The position numbers and the translations under genes were made by a program. Under the pieces are notes generated by a model. That model made no database searches and was not told the DNA's origin. It saw only the letters and a program-made list of their open reading frames with translations. From RUG14219 sp045538535 (GTDB taxonomy: Bacteria > Cyanobacteriota > Vampirovibrionia > Gastranaerophilales > Gastranaerophilaceae), in the NCBI GenBank assembly GCA_045538535.1, contig JAZSRN010000053.1, positions 20,899 through 84,898 of the forward strand: a stretch of 64,000 bases of DNA. Reading direction: 5' to 3'. The number at the start of each line of letters is the position of its first letter. Position 1 is the stretch's first letter. Of this stretch, positions 48,191 through 57,439 are shown piece after piece.

Positions 48191-48886
48191 TTAATAATCC
48201 ATCTTCCATCCATTTTGAGCAAGGTAATTATAACAACCTTGACCTTCTAATTGCCCTTCTTTGCAATCTTCAGGATTACCAGAATCAACTAATATGCCAT
48301 CATTTCTTAAATCAAATAGAAACACATCATACCCATATTTATTTGGCGCCTTAAAACCATTTACATCCATTTCAATAACCCCTAAAGAATTTCCAACGCC
48401 ATTACCTATCATCATACTCATCATAGCATTATCATTTAACACAAGCATAGTTGCCCCACGCATATTATTAGTGCCAGTATTTGATAAATTAGTAAATTTA
48501 TAGTCGTTAGGTGCAATTGCATAATCTATAATATTAAAATATTTTTTCAAATCATTTTTAAAGAAATTTTGACACAATTGACTAGCTTGTTCTAAATTGG
48601 AATTTGAACAGTCAACACTATCCGTAGAAAGTTGAACAAATGGTTCCGTATCTTCCAAGCTATCAACACCTCCAGCATCTGCACGCATTTTTTGGAATCC
48701 TTGTTCAAGAGTTGATACTGTTTTTCTTAATTGAGCAACCCAAACTTGCTTTTTGTGACTAGCAATCAAATTTGGCATTGTTAATGCTGCAACAATACCA
48801 ATAATACCTAACGTAATTAACACTTCTGCTAACGTAAACCCAAGCCGAATATTAACATTAGTACTCTTTTTGCAAAATAATTCCAT
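48191..48886 (-). CDS. Type IV prepilin-like protein
   Basis: The protein has 231 residues. A 15-residue leader ends in RLG, then FTLAEVLITLGIIGIVAALTM with Glu5: a canonical class III signal peptide. The globular part is Asn/Asp-rich with four cysteines and ends NYLAQNGWKMDY, like the 7183 gene. AAAGGAA precedes the ATG. It is divergent from an XRE regulator, with direct repeats between them. It is a minor pilin or pseudopilin candidate; the assembly machinery is not in the window. Confidence 0.88.
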   Translation of the reverse strand: MELFCKKSTNVNIRLGFTLAEVLITLGIIGIVAALTMPNLIASHKKQVWVAQLRKTVSTLEQGFQKMRADAGGVDSLEDTEPFVQLSTDSVDCSNSNLEQASQLCQNFFKNDLKKYFNIIDYAIAPNDYKFTNLSNTGTNNMRGATMLVLNDNAMMSMMIGNGVGNSLGVIEMDVNGFKAPNKYGYDVFLFDLRNDGILVDSGNPEDCKEGQLEGQGCYNYLAQNGWKMDY

Positions 48887-48960
48887 AAAAATTCCTTTCT
48901 CTTTCTTTAGTAAAACACTTTTAATTAAAAACAGTCTATCAAACTAAAATCCGATACGGA

Positions 48961-49008
48961 AAAATAGGTCACAGACTTTAATGCAAGTTTAGGGCAAAAT
49001 AGGTCACA
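48961..49008. promoter_or_regulatory. Two AAAATAGGTCACA direct repeats, candidate operator
   Basis: Two identical 13-base copies lie 35 bases apart in the prepilin/XRE divergent gap. The second runs into the ATG of the XRE gene and contains its AGG ribosome-binding site, so bound protein would block translation or transcription of the regulator. Coordinates are accurate to about one base. Confidence 0.55.
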
Positions 49009-49217
49009 TGTCAAGATTAAAAAAATTAGGTAACAATATAGCATGCGCACGAAAAGCAAAAGGTTTTTCGCAAGAATTATTGGCCGAAAAAGTTGACTTA
49101 TCTAGGGAATACATTGCTCGTGTAGAAAATGGTCAAAAAAATATTAGCCTAAAAAAACTTTTTATGATTGCAGATACGCTAAACATTAAATTTTCGGACT
49201 TAACTAATTTCGACTAA
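49008..49217 (+). CDS. Small XRE-family transcriptional regulator
   Basis: The protein has 69 residues and is a single Cro/CI HTH: NNIACARKAKGFSQELLAEKV, then LSREYIARVENGQKNISLKKL. There is no additional domain. The direct repeats around its start suggest autoregulation and control of the divergent prepilin gene. The arrangement repeats that of the 7183/7967 pair. Confidence 0.9.
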   Translation: MSRLKKLGNNIACARKAKGFSQELLAEKVDLSREYIARVENGQKNISLKKLFMIADTLNIKFSDLTNFD

Positions 49218-49374
49218 ATATCGCATAAAATGGATAAAAATAACAAATAATTATATTTAAACTTAGGAAAAATGCGTCTAATCTTTCTCTTAATATTAGT
49301 TCATATACTAACAAAATAAATATTGCTGTTTTTTTATAAATACTGTATTATTAAAACAAGATTGGATTGTGTAG

Positions 49375-50535
49375 ATGACTAAAAAATATTTTTTACCGCA
49401 AAAAGCTGAATTAAAACAATTAAAAATTACAGATATTAGCTTGCCAAAACCCGATTTGAAAAACATTTACGAATCAAAAACCGTAGCTATCGGCAAGTGG
49501 CTTATTGCTTGGATTGATAACGATTTAAAGTCTAACAAAATCAAACATAACGAACTTTTGCCGTCAAAATCTGATTTTGCATATTACCTAGGCGTAAGTA
49601 TCGGAACTATACAAAACGCTTTTAGATACATTGAAGATTTAGGCTGGATAGAATCAAAACAGTGTATCGGGACTTTAGTCAAAGATAAAAACTCTTCGAC
49701 ATCAAACATCCGAAAATTAACTTCAAAACGCGAAAAAGCAATCGAAGCCATTAAAAAATACATTTGGGAAAACAATTACAAATGCGGACAAATTTTGCCA
49801 TCATCACGTTTAATCGCCGACAGAATCAACTCTTCTCCAAATACCACTCGTCTTGCCCTTGAATATTTGGGAACACAAGGAGTCTTGAAACATAAATTCA
49901 AAAAAAGTAATGAAGCCGGATGGGTTGTACAAAAATCAGATTTTGAATTCCAAAATTATTCTTCGGATAATATCTCCGGCACAACACTTGTTGAAAAGGT
50001 GGAAGAAGAACTTAAAGAATTTATTTCTCAAAACCTAAAAATCGGAGACAAACTTCCAGCGCATTCAGAGTTGTCGAAAATACTAAAAGTTAGCATCAAA
50101 ACCGTTCACGATGCGCTTTCTCATTTGATTGATAACGGAATTTTGCTTGCTCGTCGCGGACGTTATGGCACAACAGTTATCAAAATGCCTTACTCCAACA
50201 ATATTGACGTCAAAAAAGAAACCTCGATATTTGCACCGGCAAAAGATACGGCATTTTACTATTATGAAAAAACTCAAAATCACATAAAAAAAATGATTGC
50301 TGAAAAATATCAAATCGGCGAAAAATTACCGTCAATAGTTGAACTTTCAAAAGAATTAGACATAAGCCCAAATACTATCCGAAAAGCATTTGGTAACCTC
50401 GCAAAAGAAGGTTATTTGGCATTTTCAAGAGGGCGCTACGGCGGAACTTTTGTCCTCGACATTCCGGAGATGGAAGAACACGCATTCAAATGGTTAGCGG
50501 TAAATCCTAAATTCGCGGAATTGTATAAAAATTAG
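49375..50535 (+). CDS. GntR-type regulator made of four winged-helix domains
   Basis: The protein has 386 residues. GntR-type wHTH units lie at about 37-104, 119-187, 204-271 and 297-363. The 32-residue cores starting at 61, 140, 226 and 317 align without gaps (LPS/LPA, a helix, then S-x-x-T-x-x-x-A and G-x-L/I). The wing RGRYG occurs in units 3 and 4. No effector-binding domain (FCD, UTRA or aminotransferase) is present. A typical GntR protein has one such domain. The prepilin gene 50612 follows 76 bases downstream with its own promoter and is a likely target. Confidence 0.9.
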   Translation: MTKKYFLPQKAELKQLKITDISLPKPDLKNIYESKTVAIGKWLIAWIDNDLKSNKIKHNELLPSKSDFAYYLGVSIGTIQNAFRYIEDLGWIESKQCIGTLVKDKNSSTSNIRKLTSKREKAIEAIKKYIWENNYKCGQILPSSRLIADRINSSPNTTRLALEYLGTQGVLKHKFKKSNEAGWVVQKSDFEFQNYSSDNISGTTLVEKVEEELKEFISQNLKIGDKLPAHSELSKILKVSIKTVHDALSHLIDNGILLARRGRYGTTVIKMPYSNNIDVKKETSIFAPAKDTAFYYYEKTQNHIKKMIAEKYQIGEKLPSIVELSKELDISPNTIRKAFGNLAKEGYLAFSRGRYGGTFVLDIPEMEEHAFKWLAVNPKFAELYKN

Positions 50536-50543
50536 TCTAAAAA

Positions 50544-50572
50544 TTGACAAAATATCAAAAAACTTATATAAT
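50544..50572 (+). promoter_or_regulatory. Sigma-70-type promoter of the 50612 prepilin
   Basis: TTGACA (50544-50549), exactly 17 bases, TATAAT (50567-50572). It is the closest match to the consensus in the window, with a leader of about 33 bases and AAAGGATT before the ATG. Confidence 0.8.
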
Positions 50573-50611
50573 CTAGACGTTATAGTATTATTTATTATAA
50601 AGGATTATTAT

Positions 50612-51283
50612 ATGAGAAAGATATTTTCTAACAAAACACAACGCCAAGCGTTCACACTTGCAGAAGTTTTAATAACATTGGGTATTATCGGCATTGTGTC
50701 TGCAATTACAATGCCAACATTGATTAGCAACCATAAACAACAGACTTATATGACAACCTTGCATAAAGTCTACAACGAAACACATCAAGCATTAACCCAA
50801 TTAAAAACTGACAAAAACGTGGAAACTTTGACTGAAGCTGGCTTAAATTCTAATGCAGCATTAGCTGACTGGGCAAAAAAATATTTCAAAGTTCAAACTG
50901 ATTGCGGTACAAGTGCTACACCGTGTTTTGCTCCTTCATACAAGCATTTAAAAGGTGCAACCGTCAGCGACATATCATTTACAAGCGGTGCTAGTTGTTT
51001 CCAACTTCCAAGCGGTGCATCCATAAGACCATATTACAAGAGTGAATACGAAAAGAAAATTAATCTTTTTGTCGACACAAACGGTGCAAAAGGCCCAAAT
51101 ATTTTGGGTAGAGATGCATATTTATTAGGAATATACAATAACGGAACAATTGATGACTATGATGGAGGTTCTGTACCATTGACTCCGGCAAGACGAACTG
51201 CGCTATATAACAATAAATGCAATTCCACTACTGGCAGTGTTTGGGGTTGTTTTGGCAACGTATTAAACAACGGCTGGAAATAG
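50612..51283 (+). CDS. Type IV prepilin-like protein
   Basis: The protein has 223 residues. A leader (MRKIFSNKTQRQA) precedes FTLAEVLITLGIIGIVSAITM with Glu5, a class III signal peptide with Ala at -1. The globular part is Thr/Ser/Asn-rich with about six cysteines (DCGTSATPC, CFQL, KCNSTTGSVWGC) and ends GNVLNNGWK. A strong consensus promoter drives it alone. It is the third isolated prepilin in this window. It may be a pilin-like surface protein with no operon partners. Confidence 0.88.
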   Translation: MRKIFSNKTQRQAFTLAEVLITLGIIGIVSAITMPTLISNHKQQTYMTTLHKVYNETHQALTQLKTDKNVETLTEAGLNSNAALADWAKKYFKVQTDCGTSATPCFAPSYKHLKGATVSDISFTSGASCFQLPSGASIRPYYKSEYEKKINLFVDTNGAKGPNILGRDAYLLGIYNNGTIDDYDGGSVPLTPARRTALYNNKCNSTTGSVWGCFGNVLNNGWK

Positions 51284-51284
51284 A

Positions 51285-51941
51285 TTATACATTACAAATT
51301 TTTGAATATTCACAAGAGGCACATTTATCAGATTTTTTACAATCAAAAGATGTGTCTTTTGTTATTTCAGCACAAACGTTTTCTATTATATTTTTATATT
51401 GCGCTTTCAAATTGTCATCAAATAAAACTTCCACATTACGATTATTTTTCAAATCAATATAAACAAACTGTATCTTACGAGTATCTCCTTTAGAGCGCAA
51501 AAACTCATCTAATATTAACAAATACGAAATCGTTTGAAAATCATACTGTGGATTTTTTGGAACTGAACCGGTCTTGTAGTCCAAAATATAATATCCGGAC
51601 TCATCTTTCATTAAGGCATCAAGTCTTCCGCTCAACCAATACCCGCTAATATTTGCAGACAAATTATATTCTGAATTTACATAACACTTTTTAAAATAAC
51701 TATTTTCACAAAGTTTTTGGAAAATTTCGGTTTCTTCAAAGTTTAAAGCCTCACCTAATTTCGTAATATCTTGTCCGCTCAAGTAATAATGTGCAAGTGC
51801 ATGGATTTTTTTACCTTTTACAAAATAAGATGAAGGCATAGGGATATTGATTTTTTCAAGATACTTAAGCCTATATTTATAAGGGCATTCACTATATGTT
51901 TTTAGCATATTCGGGTAAAATATAATCGAATTTTTAAGCAT
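51285..51941 (-). CDS. PD-(D/E)XK nuclease with iron-sulfur cysteines (AddB/RecB/Cas4-like)
   Basis: The protein has 218 residues. Nuclease residues: His48 in KKIHALAHYY, Asp108 in GRLDAL, Asp121 and Lys123 in YILDYKTG, Gln137 in DFQTISYLL. Cys19 plus Cys207-x2-Cys210-x5-Cys216 matches the 1+3 cysteine iron-sulfur pattern of AddB and Cas4 nucleases. The ATG at 51941 is preceded by GGAGG and overlaps the helicase stop by 8 bases. In AddAB this module is fused to a helicase; here it is a separate polypeptide encoded directly after one. No cas genes are nearby. Confidence 0.9.
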   Translation of the reverse strand: MLKNSIIFYPNMLKTYSECPYKYRLKYLEKINIPMPSSYFVKGKKIHALAHYYLSGQDITKLGEALNFEETEIFQKLCENSYFKKCYVNSEYNLSANISGYWLSGRLDALMKDESGYYILDYKTGSVPKNPQYDFQTISYLLILDEFLRSKGDTRKIQFVYIDLKNNRNVEVLFDDNLKAQYKNIIENVCAEITKDTSFDCKKSDKCASCEYSKICNV

Positions 51942-54900
51942 TAATGACCTCCACATCCCCAATGATTTGTTCGAAAATCATACTCGGCTTTTCAATTTTC
52001 ATTTTACCATAGCTTTTAACATTAGTCGCGGCAGTAATATATAAATACTTACGCGCGCGGGTAATTGCAACATATAATAATCGCAAATGTTCAGATATCA
52101 ATTCTTTTTTTAACTCAAAAACCGTTTTTTTCTTATATTTTGGATTTAGTTGTTTTAATTGTTCCGGCAAAGAACTGCCTTTCAATTCAAACCCATTAAA
52201 ATCAATGTTCAAATTTTTCTCCAACAATTCGGGAATAAAAACATAATCAAACTCATCACCTTTTGACTTATGCATTGTCATAATTTGAATTTTACCCACC
52301 AAAACATCATTAGCTGCTTCATCTTCTTCTGAGAAAAACCTAAAGCCACTCAAACTTTTACGTTTTGATAATTCATACAAACGTTCTAAAACATAGTTAA
52401 AACCGGAATTTGTCACAGACAAACGTTTTATGAGGGTACCTATCAAGTAAATATTAGATTTTTCAATCTCACCTGAAAAATAATAAAGTCCTATTTTCAT
52501 CGCCAATTCATCAATAGGCAAATGAGCAAACGAAATCCAATAATTTACATCCCAATAAAACTGTTCAAGATATATATTTCCGATAACATCACAATTCAAT
52601 TGCACAAAAGGATTTTCATATTTCCGAATATCCGAAGCCATACGACCATTATACAATCCAAAATCAGACAAAACCTCATACTGTGTTGCTAAATTGTCAT
52701 TATCGAACGGTCGTTGAATGATTTTAAGCATTGCAAATATTACTTTAAATATTGATTTTTGCTCTAAAGATTCACTTCTAGTAATTGCTTTTAAACCACT
52801 ATTATTTATAAAATTTTGCCACTCAATAACTTGATAATTCGTTCTTAACAAAATCCCAAACGTTGCTTTCGGATTTTTTTTAAGTGCTTTCTTAATTTCT
52901 CTAAGCACATAATTCCGCTCTTCCGAAATTGTTTTGAAAACCCTTGCTTGTATAGCATTTTCACTAACCGGATTTTTACCTTCTACCGGTTTCATCATCA
53001 TATTATAAAAAGAATTTTTGTAACTCGGCCGTTTTTCAGCCCATTCAACCAAAGCATTTGCAAGTTTCCAAACACCTTCACAACAACGCTGAGAACAATC
53101 CATACTTACGGGATTGCTCTCTTTTATAAAATTACGAAATCCCTCGACATCGGCATTTGAAAATGTTGTAGTAATAGCTTGATTTATATCCCCACAACGT
53201 ATAAGATTCTGGTGTTTTCCACTCAAAAGATTTATTAACCGTTGCTGAATTTCGGAAGAATCTTGCGCTTCATCTTCTATAATATAATGACAAACATTTT
53301 GATAATACGCCAATATATCCGGATTTTCTTCCAATAATTTTACAGACGAAATCAAAATATCATCATAATCTATTAAATTGTTTTCTGCCAATTTTTTTTG
53401 ATAAGCAAGGAAAAATTCCTTAAATTTTAATATCTTTTTGTCCGTAATTCTTGCATCAAAACTAACATTAGAAAATTTACAACACGAAAGGCAACTCATA
53501 AACTCTTCGGTTTCTTTTTGTTTTAAACCTAATTCCGCAGAAACCTCTTTTACAATTCGAGTTTTTTGAGTATCATCACAAATTTCAAAATCTGATGATA
53601 AGTTTAATCTTTCAAAATTCGAATTTTCTTTCAAAATCCTCAATGCTAAACCATGAATAGTGCTAATGTTAGGTAATTGATTTGACTCCGGTCGAATATT
53701 TTTAATTCTCTCCCTAAAATTACGCGCTGCAGATTCCATATATGTCATAACGAAAATATTTTCAGGGTTTACACCTTGATTAAGGATTTTTAATATTAAA
53801 GCCAATAAAATAGTTGTTTTACCGGCACCCGGAACCGCGGATATTGCCATTTTACCAGCCTTATATTCTAATACGGGTTTTTGGTCATCCCGAGGAATTA
53901 TAGGCTTTACACTTTTGATTTCATTGTTTTTTTCTGTATTCTCTTTTACACAGATATGGTTTTCTATTCCGCCGAAATTCTCAACACCACTACTATCAAA
54001 CAAACTAGAAAAAGCGTATACTTTTTCTTCAGACAATAAAGTTAACTTTCGTAGAATTTTTGCAGTTTTTTCTGTCGAAAGATTTATATTATCTTCAATC
54101 GTAAATTCATTTTTTTCCCAACCTTTTTGAAAAACCCAAGCATTATATAATGGCCCCGTATCCGATTTTATCCACTCAGAATTTGAAACATCGAGCCAGA
54201 AGGAATATTTCACTTTTACTTGATTATCTATTATTTTTTGCGGAGTCCCTACAACCAAATCGTTCTTAAATATTTCAACTTTAGAAACGGGATTTTCAGC
54301 AATAATTGAATTTTCGATTTGTGTTAAAATTTCTTCTTTTCTATTGATGAAATCAGCACCTAAAACATTCTCAAAATCTTCAATCTGCTTTACAAAAAAA
54401 TTAAACTTTACAAGTTCCTCTAATTTCACCAAAGAAAAATCGGCCAATTGGTTAAAAATATCCACAACTTGCTCGGAAAGATTTCGGTTATCCCTTGAAC
54501 CTTCGTCCAAAACTTTGAGTAACAAATTGTATTTAGCCAAATATTCATTCGGCAACACCTCACAAACATCTAGTTTTTTGGTTTTAGTAAAATTTACTAA
54601 TATTTCACGACAATATTTCAACGGAATACCTAAAAAACCTGTCAATATACTTCGGATATCAAATTCACTCAAATTGTTTTTCAATTCAGAATTCAATTTT
54701 AGAATATTTATAACAGATAACACTAAACGATTTTGAATTAACTTTTCATTACCGGATAAATATTTTGTTTTTACGAATTTACGCAATTTTTCACGCAATG
54801 AAAACTTTAACATATCATCAATTACCGGCGTAACAATAGAAATTTCACAAGGTTTAACATTTCTATCTAAAAGAGAATTAATCTCTTCAATAACAAAATC

Positions 54901-55842
54901 TACCATCGATGCCCTTTTTGACAACGAAAAACTTTTAAAATTTTCTAAAATATTTTGTTCGTTATTAAGAACATTTAAAAACAACTTCTCTGCATCTTGC
55001 AAACCACAAGACTCCAAAACTTCAGATGTAGAATTGGTAAAAACATTTTCAAACTCCCAAACCGACATCCTATCTGCACTCAAATAACCACAACGACTCC
55101 CACCTTTTTTATCGTATACAATAAAATAATCCGTAAGTTGAGGCGCAAGATATTTTATAAACTCAAAACAAACCGGTGTTATTTCATCTCCATCATCTAA
55201 AATTAAATATTTAATTTTTTCGAAACAATTGGTATTCTTGTACAAATAATTAAAAACCAAAATTTGTCTCAAATAATCCATCTGCCGATAAAAAAGAGTT
55301 TTCGACAAAAATTTTTTCAATGTCAATTTAATATCGGCCGCAAACCCCTCCTTCAGAATTTTTGATCTTTCCTCAACATCTTTGTCTGAAAGATTATTTT
55401 GCACAATAAGTGAATACCTTCTAAATATTTGATGCAAAAGGGATTTTTTAGAATTATACCCTTTAAATTCAACTTTTTTGAGAATGTCACGAAGCAAAAA
55501 TTGCGAAACCTCAAGCCCCGCCAAATTTGGCAAAACCGTTGGATTATTAAACGGATTAGACTGCTCTATACTTGCCCAATTATCAGTTATCGCATTATAA
55601 ACCAAAGAATTAAACGAGTGCACTTGCAATTTTTCAAACGAGTTTATTGTTAATAAAGGTAATATTTTTTCAATAAATTTATCTTTTAAACTTGAATTTA
55701 AAACAAGAACCAAAATTTCAGAAGCATCAATGCCACTGTTCAGCAATTGCGCATACTTTTGAATTAAAAAATCCGTTTTATTACTCGACAAATCCGCTTC
55801 TACTAACAACTTTACATCCCTTTTTAATTTTAATTTTAACAT
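51934..55842 (-). CDS. Tandem UvrD-type helicase (AddB-like inactive half + AddA-like active half)
   Basis: The protein has about 1302 residues. The C-terminal half is a complete UvrD/SF1A helicase: Walker A AVPGAGKTT (about 665-675), DEAQDSS motif II (about 855), CGDINQA, motif V TMHKSKGDEFDYVF (about 1190) and motif VI YVAITRARKYLY (about 1255). The N-terminal 600 residues look like a second, degenerate helicase: VEADLSSNKTDFLI in place of Walker A, YLILDDGDEI near 215 in place of Walker B, and VVGTPQKI near 560. It is followed by the separate iron-sulfur nuclease. The start is uncertain (ATG 55842, or a TTG just inside after AAAAAGGGATG). Confidence 0.88.
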   Translation of the reverse strand: MLKLKLKRDVKLLVEADLSSNKTDFLIQKYAQLLNSGIDASEILVLVLNSSLKDKFIEKILPLLTINSFEKLQVHSFNSLVYNAITDNWASIEQSNPFNNPTVLPNLAGLEVSQFLLRDILKKVEFKGYNSKKSLLHQIFRRYSLIVQNNLSDKDVEERSKILKEGFAADIKLTLKKFLSKTLFYRQMDYLRQILVFNYLYKNTNCFEKIKYLILDDGDEITPVCFEFIKYLAPQLTDYFIVYDKKGGSRCGYLSADRMSVWEFENVFTNSTSEVLESCGLQDAEKLFLNVLNNEQNILENFKSFSLSKRASMVDFVIEEINSLLDRNVKPCEISIVTPVIDDMLKFSLREKLRKFVKTKYLSGNEKLIQNRLVLSVINILKLNSELKNNLSEFDIRSILTGFLGIPLKYCREILVNFTKTKKLDVCEVLPNEYLAKYNLLLKVLDEGSRDNRNLSEQVVDIFNQLADFSLVKLEELVKFNFFVKQIEDFENVLGADFINRKEEILTQIENSIIAENPVSKVEIFKNDLVVGTPQKIIDNQVKVKYSFWLDVSNSEWIKSDTGPLYNAWVFQKGWEKNEFTIEDNINLSTEKTAKILRKLTLLSEEKVYAFSSLFDSSGVENFGGIENHICVKENTEKNNEIKSVKPIIPRDDQKPVLEYKAGKMAISAVPGAGKTTILLALILKILNQGVNPENIFVMTYMESAARNFRERIKNIRPESNQLPNISTIHGLALRILKENSNFERLNLSSDFEICDDTQKTRIVKEVSAELGLKQKETEEFMSCLSCCKFSNVSFDARITDKKILKFKEFFLAYQKKLAENNLIDYDDILISSVKLLEENPDILAYYQNVCHYIIEDEAQDSSEIQQRLINLLSGKHQNLIRCGDINQAITTTFSNADVEGFRNFIKESNPVSMDCSQRCCEGVWKLANALVEWAEKRPSYKNSFYNMMMKPVEGKNPVSENAIQARVFKTISEERNYVLREIKKALKKNPKATFGILLRTNYQVIEWQNFINNSGLKAITRSESLEQKSIFKVIFAMLKIIQRPFDNDNLATQYEVLSDFGLYNGRMASDIRKYENPFVQLNCDVIGNIYLEQFYWDVNYWISFAHLPIDELAMKIGLYYFSGEIEKSNIYLIGTLIKRLSVTNSGFNYVLERLYELSKRKSLSGFRFFSEEDEAANDVLVGKIQIMTMHKSKGDEFDYVFIPELLEKNLNIDFNGFELKGSSLPEQLKQLNPKYKKKTVFELKKELISEHLRLLYVAITRARKYLYITAATNVKSYGKMKIEKPSMIFEQIIGDVEVINA

Positions 55843-55973
55843 GAAAAAACACAAAAAAAAAATAAAAAATCATCCTAAAATACTATTGATTTTTGCCGAC
55901 ATATAAGCTAGTCTTGTATTCAAGGAATTACTGAGAGTTCAGTAAGAGAGAATTAAATAACATGGAGGCAAAC

Positions 55974-56180
55974 ATGCAAGAATTACAAGAACAAATCGGA
56001 TTTTCAGCTGGTGAAATTTATGATTATTTGAGCAGCAATGGAGAAGTAACTTTCTCTAAAATGAAAAAAGAATTAGACTTGAAAGGTAACTTTGCAGACT
56101 TAGGTCTTGGTTGGTTAGCTAGAGAAGATAAAGTAGAAATTTCTAAAAAAGGTTCTTCAGTTAGCGTAAGACTTAAATAG
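55974..56180 (+). CDS. DUF2582-type small winged-helix protein
   Basis: The protein has 68 residues. IYDYLSSNGEVTFSKMKKELD and LGLGWLAREDKVEISKKG match the DUF2582 winged helix-turn-helix pattern. The ATG at 55974 is chosen because GGAGG lies 5 bases upstream; an ATG at 55962 would put the ribosome-binding site inside the gene. A promoter-like region and a terminator make it monocistronic. It is probably DNA-binding; the target is unknown. Confidence 0.85.
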   Translation: MQELQEQIGFSAGEIYDYLSSNGEVTFSKMKKELDLKGNFADLGLGWLAREDKVEISKKGSSVSVRLK

Positions 56181-56201
56181 TTGAATAAAAAATTCATTGT
56201 A

Positions 56202-56231
56202 AAAAAGACCACACAATCGTGTGGTCTTTTT
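56202..56231 (+). terminator. Terminator of the DUF2582 gene
   Basis: AAAAAGACCACAC pairs with GTGTGGTCTTTTT around AATC. Confidence 0.93.
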
Positions 56232-56260
56232 GTCCCTAAATCCGGTAACTGTACCCTGCG

Positions 56261-56449
56261 CTATTCCAGCAAATCTTCTAATAACGACGCATTTTTACTT
56301 GCAGTCGTAGATTCACGAACTTTTTGCTTGTAAATATAAGTTCGCAAAGCCTCTCTAATCAATTCACTACGTGAACGATTTTCACCATCCGCAACCTGAT
56401 CAATCTTATTCAAAAAATCTTCAGGCATAGAAATTAATACTCGAGCCAT
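56261..56449 (-). CDS. Ribbon-helix-helix (CopG-type) DNA-binding protein
   Basis: The protein has 62 residues. The strand ARVLISMPEDFLNKIDQVA is followed by NRSRSELIREALRTYI, a typical RHH dimer. The acidic tail LLEDLLE resembles an antitoxin end, but no toxin frame lies beside it. AAAAGGAG precedes the ATG. It may be a stand-alone repressor or an orphan antitoxin. Confidence 0.88.
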   Translation of the reverse strand: MARVLISMPEDFLNKIDQVADGENRSRSELIREALRTYIYKQKVRESTTASKNASLLEDLLE

Positions 56450-56633
56450 GTATACTCCTTTTCTCTTTCAACATGTATTTTCTCTATATTTATATAAAAA
56501 CGACAAGATATAAAAAAGTGCTAAATTTTATATAAAGAATATATGGCTTTGCGGAAAACCTAGGCAAAACAAGACTTTACAAGTTTACATTTCTTAATAT
56601 ATTTTGTATTTTTCTCAAATAAGTTAAAACGAC

Positions 56634-56662
56634 TTTACAGAACGATTATTTTAATATACTAT
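56634..56662 (+). promoter_or_regulatory. Promoter of the pyrH operon
   Basis: TTTACA (56634-56639), 17 bases, TACTAT (56657-56662), about 30 bases before the pyrH start. Confidence 0.45.
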
Positions 56663-56691
56663 ATAAAAAAAAGTATCCGATGGAGAAATAC

Positions 56692-57402
56692 ATGGAATTC
56701 AAGAGAATATTATTAAAAATAAGCGGGGAAGCACTTTTAGGAGAACAACAATTCGGAATTGACCAAAATCCGGTCAAAATGATTGCGCACGAAATCCAAA
56801 AAGCGCGTGAATTGGGCGCAGAAATTGCCGTTGTTGTTGGAGGCGGAAACATTTTCCGAGGAATGAGAAACTCTGCAAAATTAGGTATGGATCAAGCTTC
56901 CGGAGATTATGTTGGCATGCTGGCTACAGTTATGAACGCAATCGCCTTGCAAAGTGCTCTTAACCAAATCGGAATTCCTTGCAGAGTGCAAAGTGCAATT
57001 GCAATGAATCAAATCGCAGAACCATATATTAGGCACAGAGCAATTCGTCATCTTGAAAAAGGACGTGTAGTAATTTTTGCTGCCGGCACCGGAAATCCAT
57101 TCTTTACAACTGATACCGCAGCCGCACTAAGAGCTTCCGAAATTAACGCCGAAGCTATGCTTATGGCTAAAAACGGCGTTGACGGGGTTTATGATGATGA
57201 CCCACGTACAAATCCTAATGCTAAAAAATTAGAAGATATCACTTATGATGATATCATCAAACACGATTTAAAAGTTATGGACACTTCGGCTTGCACATTA
57301 TGTAAACAAAACAACATACCTATAGTAGTTTTTGATTTCGATGCGCAAAACGGAATCTGTGATATCCTAAATGGCAAAAAAATAGGAACATCAATTAAAT
57401 AA
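56692..57402 (+). CDS. pyrH: UMP kinase
   Basis: The protein has 236 residues of the amino-acid-kinase family and phosphorylates UMP to UDP. Motifs: FKRILLKISGEALLG at the start, VVVGGGNIFRG, GDYVGMLATVMNA, AAGTGNPFFTTDTAAALRA and DGVYDDDPRTNPNA. All match bacterial PyrH. The ATG at 56692 follows GGAGAAATAC; the ATG at 56680 lacks a ribosome-binding site. It is the first gene of the conserved pyrH-frr-cdsA-rnc-rpe order here. tsf, often upstream, is absent. Confidence 0.96.
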   Translation: MEFKRILLKISGEALLGEQQFGIDQNPVKMIAHEIQKARELGAEIAVVVGGGNIFRGMRNSAKLGMDQASGDYVGMLATVMNAIALQSALNQIGIPCRVQSAIAMNQIAEPYIRHRAIRHLEKGRVVIFAAGTGNPFFTTDTAAALRASEINAEAMLMAKNGVDGVYDDDPRTNPNAKKLEDITYDDIIKHDLKVMDTSACTLCKQNNIPIVVFDFDAQNGICDILNGKKIGTSIK

Positions 57403-57439
57403 ATGTATTAATATTATAAATAAAGGAAAGAGGTTAAAA

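Noticed and set aside
56261..56449. Toxin-antitoxin locus
   Set aside because: The RHH protein looks antitoxin-like, but no toxin-sized frame lies beside it in either direction.
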